This document shows positions 19,738-28,505 of a stretch of DNA of 64,000 nucleotides, one piece after another. Within the stretch, counting starts at the first letter, position 1. Every line of letters starts with the position of its first letter. The position numbers were made by a program, and so were the translations under genes. The notes under the pieces are model-generated. The model made no database searches. It saw only the letters and a program-made list of their open reading frames with translations, and had not been told where the DNA came from. Origin of the DNA: Acidobacteriota bacterium (lineage in GTDB: Bacteria > Acidobacteriota > Terriglobia > Terriglobales > Acidobacteriaceae); assembly GCA_016196065.1 (NCBI GenBank), contig JACPYL010000008.1, positions 62,001-126,000 on the forward strand, written 5' to 3'.

Positions 19738-20862
19738 ATGAAACCTCGGATAGGTTTTTACGCTTGGCTCGTACTTCTCGTAGCAATTCTCGCAATGGGG
19801 GCGGCTTGCAGCAAGGCCGCCGCCGATGGCGACGTCTCTTCAGAAGTACAGAACAAGATCAACGCAGATTCCGGATTGCAGGGCAAGCAACTGACCGTGC
19901 AGACTGCCGCCGGAGTGGTCACACTCTCGGGCACAGTCGACAACGATGCGCAGCGCACGGCGGCTTCCCGCTACGCGGCCTCGGTTTCGGGCGTGAAGGA
20001 AGTCGTGAACAATCTGCAAGTGGCCGCACCGGCTGCCGCCGCGCCGCAAGATGAACCTGCTCCAACTCCTGCACCCGTACAGCGCGCCAGCAAGCCCCGG
20101 CCAAGTATGCCGCGCGAGCGACCCGCTCCAAGATCAGAGCCGATTGCATCCGCGGCGCCCGTTCCAGCACCAGTGCAGGATTCGCGTCCTGCGCCTGCGC
20201 CCGTAGTGTCCGCAACCCCGCCTCCACCTCCGCCGGTAAGACGGGTTACGGTCCCTTCGGGAACGAATTTGGCCATCCGACTGGTGGATGAACTCGACTC
20301 CGAAACCGCGCAGCCCGGCCAGGGGTTCAAGGCGACTCTCGACTCTCCTCTTTCCGTCGATGGAGATGTCGTACTCCCCGCCGGCTATGACGTGCAGGGT
20401 CATGTAGTCGACGTGAAAAGCGCCGGGAAGTTTGCCGGACGATCAGAACTCGTTCTGCAACTCGATCGAATTTCCGTGGGTGGGAAGTCCTACACGATTC
20501 AGACCGACCAGTATCATCGTGAAGGCAGCTCGCGCGGCAAGAACACCGCCGCGAAAGTTGGGACAGGAGCGGCAATCGGCGCCATCATCGGCGGTATCGC
20601 CGGCGGCGGCAAGGGAGCAGCCATCGGCGCTGCGGCGGGCGGCGGCATTGGTGGCGGCGTTCAGGCTGCAACCAAAGGCCAGCAAATCAGGTTGCCGTCG
20701 GAAACGGTCCTGAACTTCAGCTTGCAGTCTTCGCTCACGGTCACTCCGACGAGCGATGGCCCGAATTCCGGGCGCCACAAGCTCGAGGCTCCAGCACCTG
20801 CGCCGGCCCCGGCACAAACACCAGCACCGCCTTCAAGTCCCGAGAACCTCGGCCCGCAGTAA
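19738..20862 (+). CDS. BON-domain lipoprotein with C-terminal beta and glycine-zipper domain
   Basis: ATG 19738 is preceded by AGGAG. The 374-residue product has a lipoprotein signal with Cys24 (ILAMGAAC). Residues ~32-97 are a BON domain (EVQNKINADSGL, VVTLSGTVDNDAQR, VVNNLQV), a fold that binds membranes or lipids. A Pro/Ala-rich linker of about 80 residues follows. The C-terminal ~200 residues share their layout with two proteins at 55.1 and 56.6 kb: a VPSGTNLAIRLVDELDSE strand block, a GDVVLPAG block, and a glycine zipper (GAAIGAIIGGIAGGGKGAAIGAA in two pieces) followed by a last strand segment. A cell-envelope structural role is likely. A strong terminator follows. Confidence 0.85.
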   Translation: MKPRIGFYAWLVLLVAILAMGAACSKAAADGDVSSEVQNKINADSGLQGKQLTVQTAAGVVTLSGTVDNDAQRTAASRYAASVSGVKEVVNNLQVAAPAAAAPQDEPAPTPAPVQRASKPRPSMPRERPAPRSEPIASAAPVPAPVQDSRPAPAPVVSATPPPPPPVRRVTVPSGTNLAIRLVDELDSETAQPGQGFKATLDSPLSVDGDVVLPAGYDVQGHVVDVKSAGKFAGRSELVLQLDRISVGGKSYTIQTDQYHREGSSRGKNTAAKVGTGAAIGAIIGGIAGGGKGAAIGAAAGGGIGGGVQAATKGQQIRLPSETVLNFSLQSSLTVTPTSDGPNSGRHKLEAPAPAPAPAQTPAPPSSPENLGPQ

Positions 20863-20890
20863 TCACTGCGTGGCCGGACCGCGTATTCGA

Positions 20891-20921
20891 AGGGCGCTCC
20901 TCAACGAGCGCCCTTTTTTTT
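20891..20921 (+). terminator. Rho-independent terminator
   Basis: A perfect nine-base stem AGGGCGCTC (20891-20899) and GAGCGCCCT (20906-20914) with loop CTCAAC is followed by an eight-T run. It lies 28 bases after the stop of the BON lipoprotein gene. Confidence 0.93.
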
Positions 20922-21149
20922 GTGACCTTGGTTTGGGTTCCAGCGAGGACGCACAGGACTTCCGAGCATCGCGGGAGCAAGCCTCGTAAGTTGTTCTAGT
21001 GATGTGGGCTGCGGAATTGCAGATCACAAATTCTCCGCGCATTCTCACAGCCGACTGTGATGACGCTCACCGCCGATCGCTGCGCCCGCGACCTAGACTT
21101 CTAAGTGTCAGCAGCAGTCAGGGAGTCGTGCAATCCTCAGGAGGAAATC

Positions 21150-21590
21150 ATGCGCACTCGTAGAATTTATTGGATGGTAGTCATAGCGCTCGTCGCGTTC
21201 GGTGTCGCAGTGTCCGCACAGGACACGCCCGAAAAAGAAATTAAACATATTCCCATCAAGTCCACTTCGCCCGCTTCGGGCATCGAGATGTATCAAACGT
21301 ACTGCGCGGTCTGTCACGGAAAAGACGGCCGTGGAGAGGGTCCTGCGGCATCGGCGCTCAAAGTTCCACCGACCGACCTCACCCTTCTCGCTCAGAAAAA
21401 TGGCGGCAAGTATCCGTCGATGAAGGTCGTCACCACCATTCGCGGCGAAGAGCCTCTTCCCGCCCACGGCAGCAAAGACATGCCGATCTGGGGAAAACTT
21501 TTCTGGAGCCTGAGCGGTGGCCACGAAGCCCAGGTACAGCAGCGCGTCTCCAATTTGAACTCGTACATCGAGTCGCTGCAGAAGAAGTAG
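21150..21590 (+). CDS. Small exported c-type cytochrome
   Basis: ATG 21150 is preceded by a strong AGGAGG six bases upstream. The 146-residue product has a signal peptide (IYWMVVIALVAFGVAVSAQ) and one class I cytochrome c domain: heme motif C52-A-V-C55-H56, a conserved GKDGRGEGPAA loop, and a likely axial Met111 in KDMPIWG. The domain is closest to single-heme soluble cytochromes of the CCC/CcoP type used as periplasmic electron carriers. It stands alone; neighbours do not name a partner oxidase or dehydrogenase, although the GMC dehydrogenase pair at 28.5 kb lacks its own cytochrome. Confidence 0.88.
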   Translation: MRTRRIYWMVVIALVAFGVAVSAQDTPEKEIKHIPIKSTSPASGIEMYQTYCAVCHGKDGRGEGPAASALKVPPTDLTLLAQKNGGKYPSMKVVTTIRGEEPLPAHGSKDMPIWGKLFWSLSGGHEAQVQQRVSNLNSYIESLQKK

Positions 21591-21804
21591 AAGCTACGGC
21601 GGATGGCAATACGCTCCCCCGGCGTATTCCCATCCGCTTGATTCCTCGCATCGGTTGCCGCCGCACCTCGCCTGCTGCTAGAGTTCTCTTAAAGAGCGAT
21701 GGAATTTCGCTAGACAAATTTCCTGGAACCACGCTCTTCGCTCAACTCACCGTTAACGATCGATACTTCACCGGCATCTTCCAGGATGCCGCACATAAGA
21801 ACCC

Positions 21805-23232
21805 ATGTTCAGGCAATGGACATTCCTGAAGCGCCATTGGACTCTGGTCCAATACAGCAGCGCCGTTCTGGCCGCCTGGGTCGCTCTCAGTTTGTGGACA
21901 TTCTCGCCTGTCCTGCATCGCCATCCGTTTGCTCTTTTTCTCGCCGCTGTCGTTGTCACAGCCCGCTTCTTCGGACTCGGGCCCGCACTGTTCTGCTGCG
22001 CCGTCTCCACGGCCTGCCTGGACTTCATTGTGTTTCTGCCACGCTACAGCTTCGCCATCAACACCCGTGACGATGCCGAACGGCTCGCCGTATTTCTCGC
22101 GCTCGCCATCTTGGTGGGAAGTCTCGCGCGCCAGCGGACCCTGGCGGAACTGAGAGCAGAACGCAGCATGCACGAGATGGCCGCCATCGTCGAATGTTCT
22201 GACGACGCCATCTTCAGCATCACTCCGGCGGGAATCATCGCCACCTGGAATCGCGGCGCCGAACAGCTTTATGGCTACACCGCGGTCGAAGCGGTCGGTG
22301 CTCCGGTCCTGATGCTTGTGCCCCTCGACCGCCGTGACGAGGCGGAGCGCAATCAGCAAATGCTCCTTCGCGGCGCATCGGTAGAACCCTACAAGACCGA
22401 ACGTATGCACAAGGATGGAACTCTCGTTCCTGTGCTGTTTACCGTCTCGCCTCTACGGAGCCGTGAAGGAAACATTGTCGGCGCCTCCGCAATCGCGCGC
22501 GACATCTCCGAGCAGCAACGTTCCGAAGAAGCCGTCCGCCGCAGCGACAAGCTCGCCACCGCCGGACGCCTGGCCGCCTCGATTGCGCATGAGATCAACA
22601 ATCCACTCGAGGCCGTGCTCAACCTGCTTTACCTCGCCCGCAACGATCCTCACCGCGCCGGACAATATCTCGAAATGGCAGAACAGGAAGTCGTGCGAGT
22701 CGCGCGCCTCGCGCAATCCACTCTGGGATTTGTTCGCGATACTTCTTCGCCGGGTCCGATGGATGCCGCCCGCATCATGGATGAAGTGCTCGATTTCTAT
22801 GCCCACAAGCTCCAGGCCAAGCAGATCGGTGTAACTCGGCGCTATCGCGGCAACGCACAAATCAGGGGCTACTCCGGTGAGGTCCGCCAGTTGCTGACCA
22901 ACCTCTTGATGAACGCCGCGGACGCCGTGAACCACGACGGGACCATCGATGTCCGCGTCGCCCACCAGTGGTCCGGCGGAAACGAAGGCGTCCGTATCAC
23001 TTTGTTCGACAACGGTAGCGGGATTCCCGCCGACGCCCTGCGCCGCATCTTCGAACCCTTCTACAGCACCAAACAGGACGCCGGCACCGGCCTCGGACTC
23101 TGGGTTTCCCGCGGTATCGTCGAACGGCACGGAGGATCGATCCGAGTCCGCAGCCGAATCACAGGCCCCCATCGCGGAACCGTATTCTCGATCTTCCTCC
23201 CCAACTCCTACGTGGCCAGTCGCGTAGCGTAG
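21805..23232 (+). CDS. Membrane PAS histidine kinase (DUF4118-type sensor)
   Basis: The 475-residue product begins with about four membrane helices (residues ~16-108) resembling the KdpD-like DUF4118 sensor. A PAS domain follows (~122-240; ECSDDAIFSITPAGIIATWNRGAE and the RDISEQQR end), then HisKA with phospho-acceptor His262 in SIAHEINNPLEA, and an HATPase domain with an intact N-box (LLMNAADAV), DNGSGIP and GTGLGLW motifs. It lacks a receiver. No response regulator gene is next to it, so its partner must be elsewhere. The 5' spacer of about 210 bases shows no obvious promoter. The start ATG 21805 has no clear ribosome site; the first helix argues against a much later start. Confidence 0.9.
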   Translation: MFRQWTFLKRHWTLVQYSSAVLAAWVALSLWTFSPVLHRHPFALFLAAVVVTARFFGLGPALFCCAVSTACLDFIVFLPRYSFAINTRDDAERLAVFLALAILVGSLARQRTLAELRAERSMHEMAAIVECSDDAIFSITPAGIIATWNRGAEQLYGYTAVEAVGAPVLMLVPLDRRDEAERNQQMLLRGASVEPYKTERMHKDGTLVPVLFTVSPLRSREGNIVGASAIARDISEQQRSEEAVRRSDKLATAGRLAASIAHEINNPLEAVLNLLYLARNDPHRAGQYLEMAEQEVVRVARLAQSTLGFVRDTSSPGPMDAARIMDEVLDFYAHKLQAKQIGVTRRYRGNAQIRGYSGEVRQLLTNLLMNAADAVNHDGTIDVRVAHQWSGGNEGVRITLFDNGSGIPADALRRIFEPFYSTKQDAGTGLGLWVSRGIVERHGGSIRVRSRITGPHRGTVFSIFLPNSYVASRVA

Positions 23233-23364
23233 AGTCTCTCCCCGCGACCTCAGCGGCTAAAAGCTCTGGACCTTGCCCGGCCGCCCGCGAGGCCGCCCCG
23301 CATCCGCTTTGTTAGCAAACACTTGCACCGGGCCAAGAGGACACTGACCTTAGTACCTTAGAAG

Positions 23365-23388
23365 CCGGGTACCGACCCGGCATATAAT
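23365..23388 (+). promoter_or_regulatory. Candidate promoter with palindrome, upstream of prepilin peptidase
   Basis: A perfect -10 TATAAT sits at 23383-23388, 35 bases before the GTG start at 23423. Immediately upstream is the inverted repeat CCGGGT (23365-23370), ACCG, ACCCGG (23375-23380), where a repressor would occlude polymerase. The -35 is weak (TTAGAA at 23358 with a 19-base spacer). Confidence 0.4.
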
Positions 23389-23422
23389 CGCCAAACACAG
23401 ACAAACTGGGCACTTAGCTAAC

Positions 23423-24343
23423 GTGGACCCCCTGCTTTCCATCACGATCTTCGCTCTGGGACTGGCCTTCGGCAGTTTCCTGAACGTGTGCATCTACCGC
23501 CTGCCTCTGGGCAAGTCGGTGGTCGCGCCGAGATCTGCGTGTCCACACTGTGAAAAATTCATCCCGCTCTACGACAACTTGCCCGTGCTGAGTTGGCTGA
23601 TCCTGCGTGGAAAATGCCGCAACTGCAAGGAACCCATCTCGCCGCGCTATCTCGTGGTTGAGTTGATCACGGGTTTGCTGTTCCTCGGTTGCTACGCTCA
23701 CTTCGGACTCACGCTGGCGATGTTGAAGTGCATCGTCCTCGGCTATCTTCTGCTCGGCCTCATCTTCACGGACGCGGAAACGAAACTTCTTCCTGACGCG
23801 CTTACCTTGCCCGGGTTCGCGCTTGGCATCGTGTTCAGCTTGCTCGTGCCGGTCGACGATCTCGCCACGCGCATCATGCCTGGCCTGTTCTCTCTGCCCG
23901 TCAGCGGAGATTTTTCCTGGCGCTTGTGGTCGCTGGCAGACTCCGCGCTGGGAGCCATCGTTGGAGCTTCCTTCCTGTACGGCGCGGCCGCGATTTATCT
24001 ACGCGCTCGCGGTGTAGAAGGAATGGGCTTCGGCGACGTCAAGTTAATGGCGATGATCGGCGCATTCCTCGGCACCAAGCTCACCGTGCTGACCATTTTC
24101 GCGGCATCACTGGCGGGATCGCTCTTCGGAATCAGTACCATCCTCGCCGTCTGGATCAAGCGCACGCGCAGAAACGCCTCACGCGGAAGCTCCTCGCCGG
24201 ACGCTCGACGCCGCGCATGGATTTCCGCCCGACTCGCGCTGCGTCATTACGAAATGCCGTTTGGAGTCTTCCTTGGAAGCATGGCGTTCCTTGCCTTTTT
24301 CTTCGGCAACGATCTGCTGCATTGGTATTGGGGGTTGCTGTGA
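23423..24343 (+). CDS. Prepilin peptidase / N-methyltransferase (type IV leader peptidase)
   Basis: This 306-residue polytopic protein starts at GTG 23423. It has the N-terminal GSFLNVCIYRLP signature, the two zinc-type Cys pairs C40-x2-C43 and C65-x2-C68 of the methyltransferase part, and both catalytic aspartates of the aspartic peptidase: the first in LIFTDAETKLLPD (~117) and the second in the GxGD-type motif GMGFGDVK (~207). It cleaves and N-methylates type IV prepilins or type II secretion pseudopilins at the inner membrane. No pilin or secretion gene is in the window. It overlaps the next gene by GTGA, so it is translationally coupled to a PAS protein. Confidence 0.93.
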   Translation: MDPLLSITIFALGLAFGSFLNVCIYRLPLGKSVVAPRSACPHCEKFIPLYDNLPVLSWLILRGKCRNCKEPISPRYLVVELITGLLFLGCYAHFGLTLAMLKCIVLGYLLLGLIFTDAETKLLPDALTLPGFALGIVFSLLVPVDDLATRIMPGLFSLPVSGDFSWRLWSLADSALGAIVGASFLYGAAAIYLRARGVEGMGFGDVKLMAMIGAFLGTKLTVLTIFAASLAGSLFGISTILAVWIKRTRRNASRGSSSPDARRRAWISARLALRHYEMPFGVFLGSMAFLAFFFGNDLLHWYWGLL

Positions 24344-25194
24344 ATCTCCTGCTCAATCCGGTGGTCATGCGTTTGGGGATGCTCCTGATGGTCGCTATTG
24401 TCGCGTTCGTACTCGGCGCAATTGCGATCCGTCACCTCCGCAAGAGCATGGTCACGGAGACCGCTTCATTTTCGCAGTCGCCCATGTCCGCTGACGGATT
24501 GCCGATTCACAGCTATCACGCGGTCATTCAGCAACTGAAACAGCAGAAACACGAACTCACCGCGCTCCAGCAGGCTGACCGGAGAAAAGCGAAAGCGTCC
24601 GACACGCTGAGCGCCACCGTGCTGGCGAATCTCTCCTGCGGCGTGATGTTTTTCAATGCCAGCGGATTAGTCCGCCATGCAAATGCCATGTCCCGCCAGA
24701 TCCTGGGATTCGCCTCTCCCGTGGGCTTGCGCGCCAATGAACTGTTCCGCAACGCAACTTTGCAGGACAGCCAGTTCAACACCATCGACGAGGCGCTCGC
24801 TCCCGCCGTTACGGGCGAATCCGTCGTGCGTGGACTCGTCCTGAATTACATCAGTCCCGACGGCGCGAAGCGCGTACTCGATCTGACCGTGTCTCCCGTG
24901 CTCGGAGAAGACGCCAGTTTGATGGGAACAACGTTCGTCCTGACGGACCGTACCGAGATCGCGCGCATCCGGCAGGATCAGGAAATGCGCCAGGAAGTTT
25001 CCGCCGAAATGGCGCTGGAACTAAGAGGCTCTCTGACTACCATCGCAGGCTACGCGCAACAACTGGCGCACACCCGCGACAACGAAATGGCGCGCCAAAT
25101 CGCCGACGACATCGCCAGCGAAGCCGCCCAACTTGACCGGACGATCGGCAGTTTCCTGTCCGGCAGTGCCAAGGCGGCAAGCACGAGTTCTTGA
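24340..25194 (+). CDS. Membrane-anchored PAS protein with degenerate HisKA segment and no ATPase domain
   Basis: The start is GTG 24340, overlapping the prepilin peptidase TGA; other in-frame starts lie inside that gene. The 284-residue product has one membrane helix (residues ~9-27), a coiled region, and a PAS domain (~88-205; SCGVMFFNASGLVRHANAMSRQILGF). The C-terminal segment looks like HisKA (SAEMALELRGSLTTIAGYAQQL), but the S-H-E-L-R box reads A-L-E-L-R, so the phospho-acceptor His is Leu (codon 25015-25017), and the protein ends before any HATPase domain. It cannot be an ordinary kinase. A sensor or dimerisation role linked to pilus assembly is inferred from its coupling to the peptidase; a relation to PilS-type sensors is possible. 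Confidence 0.8.
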   Translation: MNLLLNPVVMRLGMLLMVAIVAFVLGAIAIRHLRKSMVTETASFSQSPMSADGLPIHSYHAVIQQLKQQKHELTALQQADRRKAKASDTLSATVLANLSCGVMFFNASGLVRHANAMSRQILGFASPVGLRANELFRNATLQDSQFNTIDEALAPAVTGESVVRGLVLNYISPDGAKRVLDLTVSPVLGEDASLMGTTFVLTDRTEIARIRQDQEMRQEVSAEMALELRGSLTTIAGYAQQLAHTRDNEMARQIADDIASEAAQLDRTIGSFLSGSAKAASTSS

Positions 25195-25260
25195 GATTGA
25201 GCAGTACAGACCACCACAGCAGGCACGCGACTGGATCGCAACCTGCGGAAGGATGATCAA

Positions 25261-25848
25261 ATGAAGCGCACAATCTGGATGGCCATCGGAATCCTGCTCC
25301 TCAGCGGAGTCAACCTCGCCTCTGCCCAGGCTCTCGGAGACGTAGCCCGCACCGCCCGTAAAGGCAAGGCACCGCAGACCACCACGCATCACTACGACAA
25401 CGACAACCTTCCCACCACCGATCATCTGAGTGTCGTCGGCCCGGCACCGGCTACGACTGCCAGCGATGCGAACCAGTCGGCCGAATTGAATAACGGAAGC
25501 CAGCAGCCCGCACCGGCCGCTGCGGCTCCTGCCGTCGATCCCAAAGTCGCCGAAGCCGATCGTAAGAAGGCTGCCGACGAATGGAAAGACAAGCTCGACT
25601 CGCAGAAGAAGACGATCGAAGCTCTCAATCACGAACTGGATCTTACCCAGCGTGAATACCGCCTGCGCGCCGTCGCCCAGTATTCCGACGCCGGCAACCG
25701 CCTGCGCAACTCCGCCCAGTGGGACAAGGAAGAAGTCGACTTCAAGAAGCAGTTGGAGGAAAAACAGAAAGCGGTCGACGCCGCCAAAGTGGATCTAGAC
25801 AACCTGCAGGAACAAGCCCGTAAAGCCGGCGTGAAAGACCGCGAGTAG
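25261..25848 (+). CDS. Secreted coiled-coil protein of unknown function
   Basis: The 195-residue product has a Sec signal (MKRTIWMAIGILLLSGVNLASAQ), a short polar stretch with HHYDNDNLPTTDH, a Ala/Pro-rich low-complexity linker (~75-95), and a long charged helix (~95-190; ADEWKDKLDSQKKTIEALNHEL and DFKKQLEEKQKAVDAAKVDL in pieces) that should form a coiled coil. I do not recognise a named family. It follows the PAS gene by 66 bases on the same strand and may be in the same transcript as the prepilin peptidase. A palindromic terminator follows, facing the convergent DinB-type gene. Confidence 0.75.
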   Translation: MKRTIWMAIGILLLSGVNLASAQALGDVARTARKGKAPQTTTHHYDNDNLPTTDHLSVVGPAPATTASDANQSAELNNGSQQPAPAAAAPAVDPKVAEADRKKAADEWKDKLDSQKKTIEALNHELDLTQREYRLRAVAQYSDAGNRLRNSAQWDKEEVDFKKQLEEKQKAVDAAKVDLDNLQEQARKAGVKDRE

Positions 25849-25876
25849 CTTACTCAGTTTTGCTCTTTGACTCTCC

Positions 25877-25913
25877 TGGCGCAGCAGTTCACTGCTGCGC
25901 CTTCGCCTTTTTT
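25877..25913. terminator. Palindrome and T-run between convergent genes (REP-like copy A)
   Basis: GGCGCAGCAG (25878-25887), TTCA loop, CTGCTGCGCC (25892-25901) form a perfect ten-pair stem; six T lie at 25908-25913. It separates a plus-strand and a minus-strand gene end. The core TGGCGCAGC-A-GTTCAC-T-GCTGCG recurs at 44458-44480 with compensating base changes. Confidence 0.75.
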
Positions 25914-25950
25914 GCAGCCGCAAAGCAGAGTTGTTCGTTAGGCCAGCGCG

Positions 25951-26469
25951 TCAGCGCTCTACCTCTTTCGCTTTCCCCAACCGCTCGCGTATCTGCCGCG
26001 CATGATGCCGTCCATGCACCCAATGGAATTTCCGCCACTGCCCAGCCGTGAACGGTCCTAGCACGGGATGATCCAAGATTCGCGCGTCCGCGCCGAACTT
26101 TCGTTCGCACTCCGCAAACCCCTGATCCATCTTCTGAATCTCGGGAATGATTTCGCGCACCACCTGATCGGACGGCATCCCCTTTGGCACGGCCCGTTCC
26201 GGAGACTTTCTGCCGCTCGGAAGATAGCCCGCTTTCACCACCACCAGCGCGCTCAACCGCTGCTTCAGCGTGGCTTGCGTCCCCAATGGCGCCCCGCTCT
26301 CCAGGCACTTGGCGATTCCTTTGTTGGTGTTGTGATAAGTCAAATACAAATGCTCCAGCACCTGCGCCGAACTCCACTTCCCGTCCGCGCCTTCTCCCAT
26401 TTGCTCGGGACGCGCGACGGTCATTGTCTTTTCGAGTTCCTGCTGTAGCTTTTCCAAATAGGAATCCAT
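25951..26469 (-). CDS. DinB-superfamily (DUF1569-like) four-helix protein
   Basis: The start is set at ATG 26469 (MDSYLEKLQQELEKTM); an upstream in-frame start at 26502 adds eleven unlikely residues. The 172-residue protein has the DinB/YfiT layout: a first His in the helix WSSAQVLEHLYLTY and a C-terminal pair in HWVHGRHHARQI, together a three-His metal site as in the superfamily. Members act as metal-dependent thiol-S-transferases or are of unknown function. It is divergent from a lipoprotein gene with 59 bases between starts. Confidence 0.8.
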   Translation of the reverse strand: MDSYLEKLQQELEKTMTVARPEQMGEGADGKWSSAQVLEHLYLTYHNTNKGIAKCLESGAPLGTQATLKQRLSALVVVKAGYLPSGRKSPERAVPKGMPSDQVVREIIPEIQKMDQGFAECERKFGADARILDHPVLGPFTAGQWRKFHWVHGRHHARQIRERLGKAKEVER

Positions 26470-26528
26470 GCGCACGCTCCAGTACAATATCGATGCACTC
26501 AAACATAGAAATGCTACAGGAAATCAAT

Positions 26529-27125
26529 ATGAAAAAGTTGGCGATTGCCTTGTTCGCGCTGGCGCTTGCAACCATGACGGCATGTTCCTCCGAACCCAGC
26601 AAGCCGTCGGAAGCGGAAAAGCCAAAAGCTCCCGAGCCACTCACCGGACGAGTTGCATTCCAGAAATGCTATGTCGCCGCGCGCGGCTGGGCCCGTGACG
26701 CGCAACCGTTCCGGCTCGAATCCCAACTCATCGGAGACTCCAAAGGTCGCGAGGGTAAGTCGCTGGCTTGGCGAGCTGGACTCGCTTCCGTCCTGCAGCA
26801 TTCCACCCGTCCCTATACCTGGGCCAGCGGAGATGTTTCATTCGGCGTCGAGGACACTTACAGCCCCACTAACACCAGCACCAAGGTGTTCGACATCGCT
26901 TTCTTGAAAGTCGACTCCAATCAGGCTCTTGAAACCGCGCAGAAACACGGCGGAGACAAGCTTCTGGAAAAAGCTCCCGACACACCGGTTTTGTACATGC
27001 TCGATTGGAACAATCAGACCAACGAGCTTGTCTGGCACGTGATTTACGGCACCGACCGAGCCAGCGCCAAGTTGACGATCGCAGTCAACGCATCGAGTGG
27101 CGAGTTTATCCGGGAGGAAAAGTAG
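26529..27125 (+). CDS. Lipoprotein of unknown function
   Basis: ATG 26529 is preceded by AGGAAA and gives a 198-residue product with a typical lipoprotein signal (MKKLAIALFALALATMTAC; lipid Cys at 19). A longer in-frame reading from 26184 lies antisense to the DinB-type gene and is rejected. A charged SEPSKPSEAEKPKAPEP linker is followed by a ~150-residue globular part rich in Trp and polar residues (ARGWARDAQPFRLES, DWNNQTNELVWHV) ending in a NASSGEFIREEK hairpin that resembles the last strand of PepSY-like folds. I cannot name a family with confidence. It stands alone. Confidence 0.78.
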   Translation: MKKLAIALFALALATMTACSSEPSKPSEAEKPKAPEPLTGRVAFQKCYVAARGWARDAQPFRLESQLIGDSKGREGKSLAWRAGLASVLQHSTRPYTWASGDVSFGVEDTYSPTNTSTKVFDIAFLKVDSNQALETAQKHGGDKLLEKAPDTPVLYMLDWNNQTNELVWHVIYGTDRASAKLTIAVNASSGEFIREEK

Positions 27126-27250
27126 TTTTGAAGCAGGTTGCTTTTGAAGTAGCCTGAGTTACTGGACGAGATACTTCCACCTCTCCCCTGCGGGGACCGT
27201 TGTATACTTCCTTTCTGCCTTAATCCCCCACCTTGGCAGGAGGTCAGTCC

Positions 27251-28375
27251 ATGAGTCCCAGCCTGTTTCGCGTGTTCGTAGCGACCCTCGTTCTTACTAA
27301 TATCTCCGCACTATTCGCGCAAACCCAGCCGCCCGGCCCTTTGCCCAAGCGCCACCGCGACGAACTGGTCTTCGTCGCCAATCAATCTGCCAATACCGTG
27401 TCCGCATACCAGATCAAGTCCAACGGCGGACTGCTACCTGTACCCGGCTCGCCCTTTCCCGCGGGAGGGGCTCCAAACTCCATCGCCGTGGTTCCCTCCG
27501 GACGATTCGCCTACGTAGCCGATGTCATTCCCGGCGGGATCACCGCATTCAGCGTGGCTCATAGCGGCGCCCTGACTCCTCTGTCTGGTTCGCCGTTCTC
27601 CGCTCCGACCGGCACCGCCTCGCTGACCATCGATCCGAGTGGACGGTTCCTGTACGCGCTCAACTGCGGAGCGAACTGTTCCGGAACCGGCAACGGCAAC
27701 ATCAATTCCTATGCGATCGATGAGGAAACAGGAAGCCTGACTCCCATCGGGCCTGCCGTGAACGCGGGACAGTATCCCTATTCACTCGCCGTCGAACCGG
27801 CCGGCCAGTTCGCCTACGTAGCCTCCGCCGGGTCAGGCGAGGTTTTCTCTTACACCATCGATAGCCACACGGGAGCCTTGACGCAAATTGGATCACCCAT
27901 CGCCTCCGGAAACCGTCCGATTTTCATCGTCGTCGAGCCATGGGGGCAGTACGTATACGCCGCCAACACCGGATCGAATAACATTTCCGGCTTCTCCATC
28001 AACTTCGATGGGTCGCTCAGCGTGGTTGCCGGATCTCCGTTTGCTGCAAGTGACTTCACCGCCGCCATCGCAGCCTCTCGCAACGGTCATTTTCTGATCG
28101 TTCCCACGGGTCCCGGCTCCTTCGTCTACGACGTCACGGACTCGGGCGCGTTGATCACGGTGCCAGGTTCACCTTTCGCCGGCGGAGGCTTGCCCAACGA
28201 CGTTGCGATCAACACGACCGATGGTTTCGCGTATGTCGTGAATCGCTCCTCCAACGATGTCTCGGCCTACCGCTTCAACGATAAGAAAGGAACTTTGATT
28301 CCAGTCGCCGGATCGCCATTCCCCGCCGGCTCTTTCGCCGCCGCCATCACGAGCGCACCTGCTCCCACGCGCTAG
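27251..28375 (+). CDS. Secreted seven-bladed propeller of the lactonase/YVTN type
   Basis: ATG 27251 is preceded by GGAGGT. The 374-residue product has a signal peptide (FVATLVLTNISALFAQ) and a repeated blade of about 45-50 residues built on V-P-G-S-P-F, then PNSIAV-PSGRFAYVAD and a T-VSAYQI-type strand (LPVPGSPFPAGG, LTPLSGSPFSAP, LSVVAGSPFAA, ITVPGSPFAGG, IPVAGSPFPAG). This is the lactonase (Pgl-like) or YVTN propeller family that is common in acidobacterial secretomes. Some relatives hydrolyse 6-phosphogluconolactone, but the exported form and simple repeats argue for a binding or structural role. It lies ahead of the GMC dehydrogenase with 130 bases between, perhaps in the same transcript. 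Confidence 0.85.
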   Translation: MSPSLFRVFVATLVLTNISALFAQTQPPGPLPKRHRDELVFVANQSANTVSAYQIKSNGGLLPVPGSPFPAGGAPNSIAVVPSGRFAYVADVIPGGITAFSVAHSGALTPLSGSPFSAPTGTASLTIDPSGRFLYALNCGANCSGTGNGNINSYAIDEETGSLTPIGPAVNAGQYPYSLAVEPAGQFAYVASAGSGEVFSYTIDSHTGALTQIGSPIASGNRPIFIVVEPWGQYVYAANTGSNNISGFSINFDGSLSVVAGSPFAASDFTAAIAASRNGHFLIVPTGPGSFVYDVTDSGALITVPGSPFAGGGLPNDVAINTTDGFAYVVNRSSNDVSAYRFNDKKGTLIPVAGSPFPAGSFAAAITSAPAPTR

Positions 28376-28505
28376 AGGCCGGTGAAGCGAGGGTCAGTCT
28401 GCGCAAACCACAACCCGTTATTAGTTGATCCAGCCCGGTTGAACCAAACCTTGAATGCGTTTATTGTCGATCATCCACCATCGCACTCCGGGGGAATGAT
28501 CGGCC

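Noticed and set aside
23926-24339. Upstream extension of the PAS protein inside the prepilin peptidase gene
   Set aside because: The extension is an Arg-rich out-of-frame reading of the peptidase; the GTG at 24340 overlaps the stop and opens the membrane helix.
26184-26528. Upstream extension of the lipoprotein at 26529
   Set aside because: It overlaps the DinB-type gene on the other strand; ATG 26529 has a ribosome site and opens a textbook lipoprotein signal.
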